Shown here: one piece after another, positions 40,849-48,868 of the stretch
How positions within the stretch are numbered: the stretch's first letter is position 1
Layout of the letters: every line of letters begins with the position of its first letter
NCBI RefSeq assembly: GCF_004745645.1
Contig: NZ_SRMB01000001.1
Location: forward strand, 1,674,001-1,738,000
Source of the DNA: Hymenobacter metallicola
GTDB taxonomy: Bacteria > Bacteroidota > Bacteroidia > Cytophagales > Hymenobacteraceae
Reading direction: 5' to 3'
DNA: 64,000 nucleotides
The notes under the pieces: model-generated
Seen by the model: the letters and a program-made list of their open reading frames with translations, nothing else
What the model was told of the DNA's origin: nothing
Database searches by the model: none
Position numbers and translations under genes: made by a program

Positions 40849-41652
40849 TTACAGTTGGGTCAGCTTGACGTCACCTTTGGTCGTGACGGCTTTTAGTGGG
40901 GCCCCGCCCTGGCCCAGGGTGGCGGCTACTACTTTCTGCAGGGTTTCGGAGTTGGTTACTGGCAGCTTGCCCGCACTCACGCTGCCCACCGTGGTAGCCG
41001 CGTACACCTTGGCCGAATAGGCTTTGGGCAGGTCCCAGGTGATGCTACCGTTGGTAGTTTCCACGTCGAGCCCCTCGCCCACCCACTTCGGGCCGGCCAG
41101 CTTGATTTTCACGCCCCCGTTTACGGTGCGCCCCTTCACGCTGCCGCCCATGTTCACGAGCGAAATGCCGCCGTTGGCCGCCGCAAACGTGACAGCGCCC
41201 TGCAGGTCGCTCAGGTTGATACCCCCGTTGAGGGTGCGCAGCGTCAGGGTCATGGTGCGGGGCACAAATACCTCGTAGCTCACGGCCCAGCCCTGCTCGC
41301 CCGGCTCCGTGCTTTCGGCGCGCAGGGTGTAGTCCTTGGCCTTGATGGATACGCTTTTACCCAGTTTCTGGGCTTCCGCCTCGTTTTTGCCCCATGCCAG
41401 AATCTTGGCCCGCACCCGCACCTGGTTGCCGTCCCAGCCCTTGACCGTGATGCCACCGTTGGCGCCCCCGTCGATGGTAATACCCTGGTCGGCGGGAGCG
41501 GGCAGGATTTTGTCGCGGGTTTCGCAGTAGCGCTTGCTGCTACTGCTGGTAAAGGTGCCGTCGCCGCAGGTAAAGGTGAAGGCTGGCACGGCCTGGGCGC
41601 GGGCAGCAACGGTAGCCAAGCTGAGCAGCAGACCTAGAAGGAGGGTTTTCAT
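40849..41652 (-). CDS. Exported DUF4097 beta-strand-repeat protein (third of three)
   Basis: The protein begins with a signal peptide (MKTLLLGLLLSLATVAARAQ). The mature part contains the DUF4097 repeat of short strands, each with N-G-G or similar turns (GGANGGITVKGWDGNQVRV, LNGGINLSDLQGAVTFAAAN, GVKIKLAGPKWVGEGLDVET). These form a right-handed helix-like structure. An N-terminal C...KRYCETRD motif could form a disulfide. The role of such proteins is unclear; they are often surface-associated. It is the last of three adjacent paralogues on the same strand. The ATG at 41652 begins the signal. Confidence 0.86.
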   Translation of the reverse strand: MKTLLLGLLLSLATVAARAQAVPAFTFTCGDGTFTSSSSKRYCETRDKILPAPADQGITIDGGANGGITVKGWDGNQVRVRAKILAWGKNEAEAQKLGKSVSIKAKDYTLRAESTEPGEQGWAVSYEVFVPRTMTLTLRTLNGGINLSDLQGAVTFAAANGGISLVNMGGSVKGRTVNGGVKIKLAGPKWVGEGLDVETTNGSITWDLPKAYSAKVYAATTVGSVSAGKLPVTNSETLQKVVAATLGQGGAPLKAVTTKGDVKLTQL

Positions 41653-41759
41653 GTAGAATAAGGCGGGCGAAAGAGGAATGCGGGACTGGCCGCTTGGCCC
41701 CATAAGTGCAAATGCCGCGGAATAGTTGCCGGCCGAGCTGATTTGCGTCAAGCGCATAA

Positions 41760-41795
41760 AAAAAGCAGCGCCAACGGATGCTGACGCTGCTTTTT
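41760..41795 (-). terminator. Terminator after the middle DUF4097 gene
   Basis: The stem AAAAAGCAGCG / CGCTGCTTTTT reads into a T-run on the minus strand, 20 bases past the stop of the gene at 41814. Confidence 0.78.
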
Positions 41796-41813
41796 CCTAC
41801 TCCAACGGAAGAG

Positions 41814-42626
41814 CTATTCCTGATTCACCTTGATACCGCCGTTGGTCGTAACGGCCTTTACCGAGGCGCCCCCCTGACCCAGATTGGCCGCAATTTCCTT
41901 ATGCATCATTCCCGACTTGGTGATAGGCAGGTTGTCGGCTTTGATGGAGCCGATGGTGGTGCTGGTGTAGAGCTTGGCCGAGTAGTTTTTGGGCACGTCC
42001 CAGGTAATGCCGCCGTTGGTCGTGGCCACGTCGAGCCCCTCGCCTACCCACTTCGGGCCGGCCAGCTTGATATGCAAACCGCCGTTTACGGTATGGCCTT
42101 TCACTTGGCCAGCCACGTTGGTGAGGTTGACCCCGCCATTCACGGCCGCAAACTTCACCGTGGACTCGAGGTTACTCAGGTTGATACCGCCGTTGACAGT
42201 GCTCAGGGCCAGGGCCGTTTTGCGGGGCACAAATACCTCGTAGCTCACCGCCCAGCCCTGCTCCGACTGGCTCGGCCCCTTGGCCTCCAGCGTGTTACCC
42301 TTGCCGCTGATGGTCACTTTTTTGGCGAGGCCACTGGCATCCGTGTCCGACTTGGACCAGGTGGAAATCCGGGCCCGTACCCGCACCTCGTTGCCATCCC
42401 AGCCCTTGACGGTGATGCCGCCGTTGGCCCCGCCGTCGATGGTGAGCGTGGCCGTGCCGGGGCTGGGCATCGTCAGGTCGCGGGTTTCGCAGTAACGCTT
42501 GTTGCTGGTGGGGCTGCTGTAGGTGCTGCCCTCGTTGCAGGTCGTGGTGAAGGCGGGAGCCGTTTGGGCCGCAGCGGCAAAGGAAGCCAGGGTCAGCAGT
42601 AGGAAGGCGGCGGAGAATGTTTTCAT
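41814..42626 (-). CDS. Exported DUF4097 beta-strand-repeat protein (second of three)
   Basis: The 270-residue paralogue has a signal peptide (MKTFSAAFLLLTLASFAAAA), the KRYCETRDLTMPSPG motif and the DUF4097 repeat (TIDGGANGGITVKGWDGNEV, LSTVNGGINLSNLESTVKFA, VKGHTVNGGLHIKLAG). It is closest to the gene at 40849, from which it differs mainly in the N-terminal and middle strands. Its own terminator at 41760 means that each of the three can be transcribed separately, which suggests duplicated units rather than one operon. Confidence 0.86.
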   Translation of the reverse strand: MKTFSAAFLLLTLASFAAAAQTAPAFTTTCNEGSTYSSPTSNKRYCETRDLTMPSPGTATLTIDGGANGGITVKGWDGNEVRVRARISTWSKSDTDASGLAKKVTISGKGNTLEAKGPSQSEQGWAVSYEVFVPRKTALALSTVNGGINLSNLESTVKFAAVNGGVNLTNVAGQVKGHTVNGGLHIKLAGPKWVGEGLDVATTNGGITWDVPKNYSAKLYTSTTIGSIKADNLPITKSGMMHKEIAANLGQGGASVKAVTTNGGIKVNQE

Positions 42627-42753
42627 GACGTAAAAAAGTTGAGCGTAGAAGCAGAAGATACAGGGCCGCCGGGCGGCTAAGTGGTAGAAGCTATTTGTGG
42701 AGCAACCGTTGCCTGGCGGCGTAGAAAGGCAGCACGTATAGCTCCTGCTGGGT

Positions 42754-43554
42754 TTACTCAGCGCGGCGCACCGAAATGCCCCCGTTGGTGGTCACGGCCT
42801 TGACGGGTGCACCGCCCTGGCCCAGATTCACCGCTATTTCACGCCCGATTTTGCCTTTCACCGACGTGCCAAAGTCGGTATCGACCGAGCCGTGCTGGGT
42901 GCTGCTGATAAACTGGGCCGAGTAGTCGGCGGGCAGCTTCCAGGAAATGCCTCCGTTCTGGGTGGCCACGTCGAGGCCTTTGCCCTCCCACTTCTTGCCG
43001 GCCAGCGTGATGTGCAGGCCCCCATTCTGGGTACGGCCCCGCACGTCGCCGCCCGAGCCGCTGATATTCACGCCGCCGTTCTGGGCCTCAAACGTAACCG
43101 GGCCCCGCACGTCCTGCAGGCTAATGCCGCCGTTGTGGGTTTTCAGAGCCAACGCCATTTTCTCGGGCACAAAGACCTCGTAGCTTACCGCCCAGTCGTT
43201 TTCCCCGTCCGGAGCCGTGGCCTGCAGCATATTGTTAGCGGTGCTGATCTGAATACCGGCGGCCTGGGCTTTGGCCGCGGCCTCATCGTTGCCCCAGGTC
43301 TGGACCCGGGCCCGCACCCGCACATCCTTGCCCGCCCAGCTCTTCACCGAGATGCCCCCGTTGCGCTGCCCGTCGATGGTCAGCGCCCCCGATTTGGGAG
43401 CGGCTAGTACCAAGTCGCGGGTTTCGCAGTGGCGCTGCCGGTCGTTGTGGGTATACTGGCCGTATTCACAGCTGGAAGTGAAAACCGGGGCGGTTTGGGC
43501 GTGCGCCACAACAGCCGTAATGCAGAGCAGGGAGGCGGTAAGCAGATTTTTCAT
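42754..43554 (-). CDS. Exported DUF4097 beta-strand-repeat protein (first of three)
   Basis: This most diverged copy has a signal (MKNLLTASLLCITAVVAHAQ), the QRHCETRDLVLAAPK motif, and repeats such as ALTIDGQRNGGISVKSWAGK, ALKTHNGGISLQDVRGPVTF and WEGKGLDVATQNGGISWKLP. The turn residues N-G-G-I/V repeat about every 20-25 residues. It carries H/Q-N-G-G rather than V-N-G-G in places. The 5' gene of the tandem array, it shares strand and spacing (about 130 bp) with the next. Start at ATG 43554. Confidence 0.85.
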   Translation of the reverse strand: MKNLLTASLLCITAVVAHAQTAPVFTSSCEYGQYTHNDRQRHCETRDLVLAAPKSGALTIDGQRNGGISVKSWAGKDVRVRARVQTWGNDEAAAKAQAAGIQISTANNMLQATAPDGENDWAVSYEVFVPEKMALALKTHNGGISLQDVRGPVTFEAQNGGVNISGSGGDVRGRTQNGGLHITLAGKKWEGKGLDVATQNGGISWKLPADYSAQFISSTQHGSVDTDFGTSVKGKIGREIAVNLGQGGAPVKAVTTNGGISVRRAE

Positions 43555-43715
43555 GGGACGGAGGTTGGTTGGATAGTGATTTTTCAAAGGGACGCGGACT
43601 AAGCGTTAACCGCTGCACAACCAACGAAAAATTTCGTAGTTAAACACGAAGTTTTTCGTACTTATTTTCACCACCACCCATCTACCTAAGCCAAACCATT
43701 GACTGTCAGCAAAAA

Positions 43716-44624
43716 CTATCCACCCAGGCTTTTTACTACCCCGGTCAGAAAGGCGGTGATAATTGTAGCGCCTAATCGGGCGGTCTGGTTGTCGTGGTCG
43801 AAGACGGGGTTTAGCTCCACAACTTCAAATAAGCGCACCGCTTCGTGCCGGCCGGCCAGAAAAGCTGCTTCCACGGCCTGGCGGGGCGTAAACCCATCGG
43901 CACTCGGCGCCGATACGGCCGGGGCGTAGGCCTCTGCACACCCGTCGATATCGAAGCTCACAAACCCGGTGCTGCCCACCCGGTGCAGGGCCCGTTCCAT
44001 AAACAGGGGCATACCGCTCTGCTGCACGTGGGCCAGGGGCACAATGGTGGCCTGCTGCTGGTGCAGAAAGTCGATATCTTCTTTGGTATTAAGATTGGAA
44101 TGCAGCCCCAGCTCGGTGAAGCGCGAACCCGCCACCACCTGCTGGCGCAACAGCTTGCCGAAAGGCGTGCCGCTGCTAATCAGGTCGGGCTTGTCTTTCA
44201 CGTCGGCGTGGGCGTCGAGGTTGATGCCGCCCACGGGCTGGCCGCCGCTAGCGTCGGAAAGGCCGCGCACGGTGCTGTAGGAACCGTCGTGGCTGCCGCC
44301 GAGCACCACTACCCGGGGGTATTGGCCCAGCAGCTCGCCCAGGCGGCGGCGAATAGTGGCGTGATTGGTGGCGTGGTCGGGGTGGAGCAGGCTCAGGTTG
44401 CCGGCGTCGGCAATGCGCAGATCCGAGAGGTCCACGTTGTGCTCCAGGTTGTAGGTTTTGTGGTAGCGGCGCAGCTCCCGGCGCAGGGCGTCCGGGGCGT
44501 GGATGGCGCCGGGGCGGCCACCCTCGAGCACGGTACCAAAATCCAGGGGCAGGCCCACCAGACACACCTCGGCTTCGGGCAGTTCGGCGGCGGGGCGAAT
44601 TAACTCACGCAGAAAGGTGGGCAT
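43716..44624 (-). CDS. hutG: Formimidoylglutamase-type arginase-family enzyme
   Basis: The 302-residue protein has the binuclear-manganese motifs of the arginase/ureohydrolase family: VVLGGSHDGSYST (G-G-x-H-D), INLDAHADVKDKP (D-A-H-x-D), and FVSFDIDGCAEAYAPAVSAP (S-x-D-x-D). In the hut pathway, HutG cleaves N-formimidoyl-glutamate to glutamate and formamide. The presence of hutU and hutI in the same window supports this assignment over arginase or agmatinase. The gene lies upstream of the DUF4097 array on the same strand but is not obviously part of it. Confidence 0.85.
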   Translation of the reverse strand: MPTFLRELIRPAAELPEAEVCLVGLPLDFGTVLEGGRPGAIHAPDALRRELRRYHKTYNLEHNVDLSDLRIADAGNLSLLHPDHATNHATIRRRLGELLGQYPRVVVLGGSHDGSYSTVRGLSDASGGQPVGGINLDAHADVKDKPDLISSGTPFGKLLRQQVVAGSRFTELGLHSNLNTKEDIDFLHQQQATIVPLAHVQQSGMPLFMERALHRVGSTGFVSFDIDGCAEAYAPAVSAPSADGFTPRQAVEAAFLAGRHEAVRLFEVVELNPVFDHDNQTARLGATIITAFLTGVVKSLGG

Positions 44625-44738
44625 AGTAGCAGCGAATGGACGGAAAACGCCGGAAATGTAGCCCGAAGTTTGGCAAATACCCGCTGGCTGGGGGTTTCAC
44701 AGGTTGGCACGCCGGGCGGCGGCTTCGTACCTTGCCGT

Positions 44739-45197
44739 ATGCTAACCCGTGTTTTTCTTTTGTGCGCCGCGCTGCTACTGTTCCGTACTACGGTAGTTGA
44801 CGCCCAACAGCCAGCCCCAGCCAAAACCAAGGCCCCCACGCTGTCGGCCTCGTTTTTTACTTCCTACACCTACCTCTCCTACTCCATCGTTGACCAGGGC
44901 ACCAGCGCCCGGCCCATGGAAGCCAAAGGCGTAGGCGGTACGCTCACCCTGCACCCCGACGGCACCTACCAGAAACGGCTGCAGCTTTCGGGCAACGGCG
45001 GCACGATGAACTTCAGCCAGGACGGCCGCTTCACTTTTTCGGGCGACCAAATCATCTTCCGCTACACCGACAGCAAAGGCCAGGCCCGCACCGACCAGGG
45101 CTCGTTCCGCTTCCAGCCCAAGGCTCGCACCCTGACGCTGACGCTCGTGGGCTACCCGGCCGGCAACAAAGGCATCTACACGCTGCGGGCGGACTGA
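44739..45197 (+). CDS. Secreted hypothetical protein (lipocalin-like strands)
   Basis: The 152-residue product begins MLTRVFLLCAALLLFRTTVV, then DAQQPAPAK: a signal peptide followed by a linker. The mature domain has repeated beta strands and turns (GGTLTLHPDGTYQKRLQLSG, GRFTFSGDQIIFRYTDSKGQ, GSFRFQPKARTLTLTLVG), a pattern also seen in the small lipocalin-like secreted proteins of Bacteroidota. No active-site residue stands out. The ATG at 44739 is chosen because the signal begins there. Confidence 0.72.
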   Translation: MLTRVFLLCAALLLFRTTVVDAQQPAPAKTKAPTLSASFFTSYTYLSYSIVDQGTSARPMEAKGVGGTLTLHPDGTYQKRLQLSGNGGTMNFSQDGRFTFSGDQIIFRYTDSKGQARTDQGSFRFQPKARTLTLTLVGYPAGNKGIYTLRAD

Positions 45198-45261
45198 GCT
45201 ACCTGTGAAGGCGGAAAACAGCCGCCAGGGCTTTGTCCTGCTTTTCTGCTACGCGTGACAA

Positions 45262-45292
45262 TTGCTCCCCGCCGCCCTTTCTGCTAACTTGC
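45262..45292 (+). promoter_or_regulatory. Candidate promoter for yebC
   Basis: TTG (45262-45264) and TAACTTGC (45285-45292) are separated by 20 bases. The latter is a near-match to the -7 consensus TAnnTTTG, and it lies about 66 bases before the ATG. Confidence 0.45.
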
Positions 45293-45358
45293 GCGCCCTT
45301 TCTGGGCCCAGGCCCACCCAAAAAACTCACCAAATCACCATTTCACAATTTCACATAG

Positions 45359-46093
45359 ATGGGAAGAGCATTTGAATTCCGCAAAGGCCGGAAGATGAAG
45401 CGCTGGGACAAGATGTCCAAGGACTTTACCCGCATCGGCCGGGAAATCGTGATGGCCGTGAAGGAAAGTGGTCCTAACCCGGATACCAACTCCCGCCTGC
45501 GCACGGCCATGCAGAACGCCAAGGGCGTCAACATGCCCAAGGACCGCGTGGAAGCCGCCATCAAGCGGGCCAGCAGCAAGGAGGAAAAAGACTACCAGGA
45601 AGTGGTGTACGAGGGCTACGCGCCCCACGGCGTGGCTGTCGTGATTGAAACGGCCACCGACAACCCCACCCGCACCGTGGCCAACGTGCGCATGTACTTC
45701 AACCGCGGCAACGGGGCCCTGGGCACGGCCGGCTCCTCGGATTACACTTTCACCCGTAAGGGCGTGTTCCGCCTCGCCGCCGAGGGCCTCGACCTCGACG
45801 AGCTGGAGCTGGAGCTCATCGATGCCGGTGCCGAAGACGTGTACGCCGACCAGGAAGAAGACGAGCACGGCGCCGTGAAAGACTTTATCGTAGTGGAAAC
45901 CGCCTTTACCGACTTCGGGCAGATGCAGAAAGCCCTGGAAGAAAAGGGCCTGAACGTGGTATCGGCCAACCTGCAGCGCATCCCCAACACGACCGTGACC
46001 CTGGAAGGCGAGCAGCTGGAAGAGGTCATGAACCTGATTGAGAAGTTCGAAGAGGACGACGACGTGCAGGCCGTGTACCACACGCTGGGCTAG
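45359..46093 (+). CDS. yebC: YebC/PmpR/TACO1-family protein
   Basis: This 244-residue protein matches the family over its whole length: MGRAFEFRKGRKMKRWDKMSK, then FTRIGREIVMAVKESGPNPD, NMPKDRVEAAIKRAS, YEGYAPHGVAVVIETATDN, and the acidic C-terminus. It was long annotated as a transcriptional regulator. More recent work ties YebC/TACO1 to translation, easing ribosome stalling at certain sequences such as proline runs, so a translational role is more likely. The gene is alone, with a terminator at 46123. Confidence 0.95.
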   Translation: MGRAFEFRKGRKMKRWDKMSKDFTRIGREIVMAVKESGPNPDTNSRLRTAMQNAKGVNMPKDRVEAAIKRASSKEEKDYQEVVYEGYAPHGVAVVIETATDNPTRTVANVRMYFNRGNGALGTAGSSDYTFTRKGVFRLAAEGLDLDELELELIDAGAEDVYADQEEDEHGAVKDFIVVETAFTDFGQMQKALEEKGLNVVSANLQRIPNTTVTLEGEQLEEVMNLIEKFEEDDDVQAVYHTLG

Positions 46094-46122
46094 ACCACAT
46101 CGGCCGACGAAACCTTGCCTGA

Positions 46123-46164
46123 TACACGCGGGCCGCTCCGGTTGGGGCGGCCCGCGTGTGGTTT
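46123..46164 (+). terminator. Terminator after yebC
   Basis: The stem ACACGCGGGCCGC / GCGGCCCGCGTGT with a short loop is followed by GGTTTT. Confidence 0.85.
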
Positions 46165-46214
46165 TGGGGTAGCGGCAGAAGCGGCGGCCAGTACTTCTTG
46201 TTAGCTTTAGCCCC

Positions 46215-46754
46215 ATGCTTTCTATTCTGCTGGCCGTGCTTACGGGGTACCTCAGCCTGGGTATTGCTTACTTCGGCTTCCGGCGGCCCGGCTACTCGCA
46301 CCTGCGCCATACCATCAGTGAGCTGGGCGAAGATGGCGCCCCAAACCGCCGCGCCGTCAGCTGGGGATTGTTCTTCGTCGTTGGCGCGGGCCTGCTGCTG
46401 GGAGCATTGCTGGCCGAAACCGCCGCTTTGCGCGGCCTGCTGCTGTGCCTGGGCAGCGGGTACGTGGTAGCGGCCGTATTCCCCTGCGACGTAGGTTCGC
46501 CTTCCGGCGGCTCGGCCAAGCAGGCCGTGCACAACCTGGGTGGTGCGGTGGAATATATCGGCGGTATTTTCTTTCTGAGTCAGGCCCGGAATGCGCTTTT
46601 ATGGCAGGATGTCCTTTCCGCCAATGGGCAGATAGGATTGCTTATCGGTTGCCTGGTGGCCGTTTCTTTACCAGGCTTCCCGGGCCGCGGCTTGGCGCAG
46701 CGCCTGGCCGAAGTGCTGCTGTTCGGGCAGGCTTTTTGGCTCAGCATCCATTAA
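46215..46754 (+). CDS. DUF998 membrane protein
   Basis: The 179-residue product has five hydrophobic helices. Features of the DUF998 group are the early R-R-P-G-Y-S...H-T-I-S-E-L-G-E (GFRRPGYSHLRHTISELGED) and the later VFPCDVGSPSGGSAKQAVHN with GGAVEYIGGIFFL. Members sit in the cytoplasmic membrane, and their function is not established. It is 49 bp from the serine hydrolase gene that follows, so the two may be co-expressed. Confidence 0.83.
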   Translation: MLSILLAVLTGYLSLGIAYFGFRRPGYSHLRHTISELGEDGAPNRRAVSWGLFFVVGAGLLLGALLAETAALRGLLLCLGSGYVVAAVFPCDVGSPSGGSAKQAVHNLGGAVEYIGGIFFLSQARNALLWQDVLSANGQIGLLIGCLVAVSLPGFPGRGLAQRLAEVLLFGQAFWLSIH

Positions 46755-46803
46755 TATTGTCCCGATTACTCTATTTCTCCCCGGTATGCCCTTGCGGCAG
46801 CGT

Positions 46804-47871
46804 ATGAAAAACATCCTCACATTAGCATTTCTTCTCGGTTCCTTCGTTGTCAGGGCCCAGCAAGCCGAGCTACTGGCTCTGCTCAACAAGGAAAACGTTA
46901 CGGGTATGCAGCTGGTTTACACCAAAAAGGGCGAAACCAAGCAGTACAGCCTGGGGCTGCGCCAAGCCGGCTCCACCCAGGCCCCAATGACTTCCACGAC
47001 CATCCTGCAGGCGGCCTCCCTGGGTAAAGTCGTGCTGGCCTACACCGCCCTGCGCCTGCACGACCAGGGCCGGCTCGACCTCGACAAGCCCCTGCTCACC
47101 TATGCCCCCTACCCTCGCCTGCAGGGGGAGCCCCGGGCCGCAAAAATCACGGCGCGCATGGTACTGGGCCACACCACCGGCCTGCCCAACTGGGCCGACT
47201 ACCCGCTGGCCGAGAGTTGGAAAACGTCGAAACTGACCCTGAAATTCGCGCCCGACAGCTGCTGGAGCTACTCCGGCGAAGGCTACGTGTGGCTGCAGCG
47301 TACCCTGGAGCAGATTACCGGCAACACCCTGGACCAGCTGGCGCAGCAGGAAGTATTCGGTCCGCTGAAAATGCCCAACAGCTCCTTTACCTGGCAAGCC
47401 CGCTTTGAGAAGAATGCCGCCTACGGCCACGACAAAGCGGGCAAGCCCACTGATATCAAGCGGTTCAAGGAGCCTAATGGCGGCTTCAGTTTGCTTACCA
47501 CCGCCGCCGACTACAGCCGTTTTGTCCGGGCCCTGATGACGGGCAAAGGCCTGAAGCCCGCCACCGCCAAGCTGCTGACGACGGCGGCCAACGCCGCCAC
47601 CCGCTGCTCCACGCCCGCTACCGCCACCGATGCCAACATCAATTGGGCCTGGGGGCTGGGCCTGGCTACCACCAGCCACGGCCCGGCCCAGTGGCACTGG
47701 GGCGACAACGGCGACTTCCGGGGTTTCTTCATGACGTTTCCGAACTCCCAGGAAAGCCTGCTGTTTCTGACCAACAGCGCCAATGGGCTGAAAATCACCG
47801 ACGAGGTACTCCGCCTATTTCTCGGCCCGGGCCACTACCAGGCCATGCAGTGGCTGGCCGAGGAGAAGTAG
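46804..47871 (+). CDS. Exported serine hydrolase (beta-lactamase class C-like)
   Basis: The 355-residue protein has a signal peptide (MKNILTLAFLLGSFVVRAQ) and the catalytic S72-L-G-K75 (ILQAASLGKVVLAYTAL). The tyrosine motif Y-S-G is in SCWSYSGEGYVWLQ, and HWGDNGDFRGFF is the third box of this fold. This fits class-C beta-lactamase or D-alanyl-D-alanine-peptidase-like enzymes that act on cell-wall peptides or esters. The ATG at 46804 begins the signal peptide; six further residues would be added by the ATG at 46786. Confidence 0.9.
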   Translation: MKNILTLAFLLGSFVVRAQQAELLALLNKENVTGMQLVYTKKGETKQYSLGLRQAGSTQAPMTSTTILQAASLGKVVLAYTALRLHDQGRLDLDKPLLTYAPYPRLQGEPRAAKITARMVLGHTTGLPNWADYPLAESWKTSKLTLKFAPDSCWSYSGEGYVWLQRTLEQITGNTLDQLAQQEVFGPLKMPNSSFTWQARFEKNAAYGHDKAGKPTDIKRFKEPNGGFSLLTTAADYSRFVRALMTGKGLKPATAKLLTTAANAATRCSTPATATDANINWAWGLGLATTSHGPAQWHWGDNGDFRGFFMTFPNSQESLLFLTNSANGLKITDEVLRLFLGPGHYQAMQWLAEEK

Positions 47872-47900
47872 GCTAGCCGATGTCCGCAGACCGACCAGTA

Positions 47901-47922
47901 GCGCGAACCGAGTAGTTCGCGC
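47901..47922. terminator. Perfect short palindrome after the serine hydrolase
   Basis: GCGCGAAC / GTTCGCGC with a six-base loop has no T-run. It may act as a weak terminator or be part of a dispersed repeat, but I see no second copy in the window. Confidence 0.35.
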
Positions 47923-48006
47923 CCTGCACCGGTAAGTCTTTTTCCTCTGATACTTATCGTTCGAGTGGGCAAACAGCACCGCTTGCGCTACTCTCTTGCC
48001 AGTACC

Positions 48007-48648
48007 ATGTCTACCGATGTCGAACCTCAGGAGCAAGAAATTACCCACCGCCACTTTATCGTGCACAAGCCCTTTGGCTACATGAGCCAGTTTGTGTGCG
48101 AGCTGAAAAAGAAAAAGCTGCTGGGCCTGCTCCACGACTTTCCCGCCGGCACTATGTCCATCGGCCGCCTCGACGAAGCCAGTGAGGGCCTGCTGCTGCT
48201 TACCACCGATGGCAAAATCAGTGAGCGAATTCGTGCCAAATCGGTGGAAAAGGAGTACTACGCCCAGGTCGACGGCCTGATTACCGACGAGGCCGTGGCC
48301 CAGCTGCAGCAGGGCGTCGAAATCGGGCTGCACGGCGACAAGTACCAGACCCTGCCCTGCCGGGCTTTCCGCCTCGACACACCGCCCAACCTCGGGGCCC
48401 GGGGCCGTAAAATCCGCGACGACCGGCACGGGCCCACCAGCTGGGTTTCCATTATCGTCACGGAGGGCAAGTTCCGGCAGGTGCGCAAGATGACGGCCGC
48501 CGTGGGCTTCCCCACCCTGCGCCTGGTGCGGGTGCGCATCGGCAACATTGACCTCGGCGAGCTGCCGGCCGGCGAAGTACAGGAGGTAGGCGGCTTTTTC
48601 ACCGAGGCCCCCGTGCCCACCGTGGTGCCGCTGCCCGAATCCGCTTAA
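48007..48648 (+). CDS. rRNA pseudouridine synthase (RsuA/RluE family)
   Basis: The 213-residue protein has the family signature MSIGRLDEASEGLLLLTTDG with the catalytic Asp in G-R-L-D. It also has HRHFIVHKPFGYMSQFV at the start and FRQVRKMTAAVGFPTLRLVR near the end (R-Q-V-R-K-M). These enzymes convert uridines in rRNA. The short length without an N-terminal S4 domain fits RluE-type enzymes acting on 23S rRNA, but the exact site cannot be told. The ATG at 48007 is the best match to the family start. A second, longer synthase (rluF) lies 2.5 kb downstream. Confidence 0.88.
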   Translation: MSTDVEPQEQEITHRHFIVHKPFGYMSQFVCELKKKKLLGLLHDFPAGTMSIGRLDEASEGLLLLTTDGKISERIRAKSVEKEYYAQVDGLITDEAVAQLQQGVEIGLHGDKYQTLPCRAFRLDTPPNLGARGRKIRDDRHGPTSWVSIIVTEGKFRQVRKMTAAVGFPTLRLVRVRIGNIDLGELPAGEVQEVGGFFTEAPVPTVVPLPESA

Positions 48649-48665
48649 CGGAGCGAAACAAGCGG

Positions 48666-48756
48666 ATGCCCTGCTGAGCAAAATCAAAGCATTGGTATTG
48701 TAGTGCGAATACCACAGAGCGGTGAAGCTGCCTCGGCAGGCTCGGCATGGCCCTCA
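48666..48756. repeat. Degenerate REP-like repeat, copy D
   Basis: The segment AGCGGTGAAGCTGCCTCGGC with AGGCTCGGCATGG at about 48,719-48,753 aligns with the right arm of copy B (AGCGGTAGAGATGCTTCG, CAAGCTCAGCATGACG), with several changes. The left arm is CCTGCTGAGC...AAGCAT. Divergence suggests an old copy. It lies in the gap between the pseudouridine synthase and the peptidase gene. Confidence 0.5.
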
Positions 48757-48868
48757 TGTCTCAGGTGGGCATACCCGTTGATTACTGTTCCCTCCGCATA
48801 CCGGGCGCTTTTGGCTGGGGCTGAAATTATGGGTAGGTTTAGCGAATCAGCACTTTTTCCGCCCCGCC

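Noticed and set aside
47901..47922. Perfect palindrome as a second REP family
   Set aside because: Only one copy was found, so repeat status is not supported.
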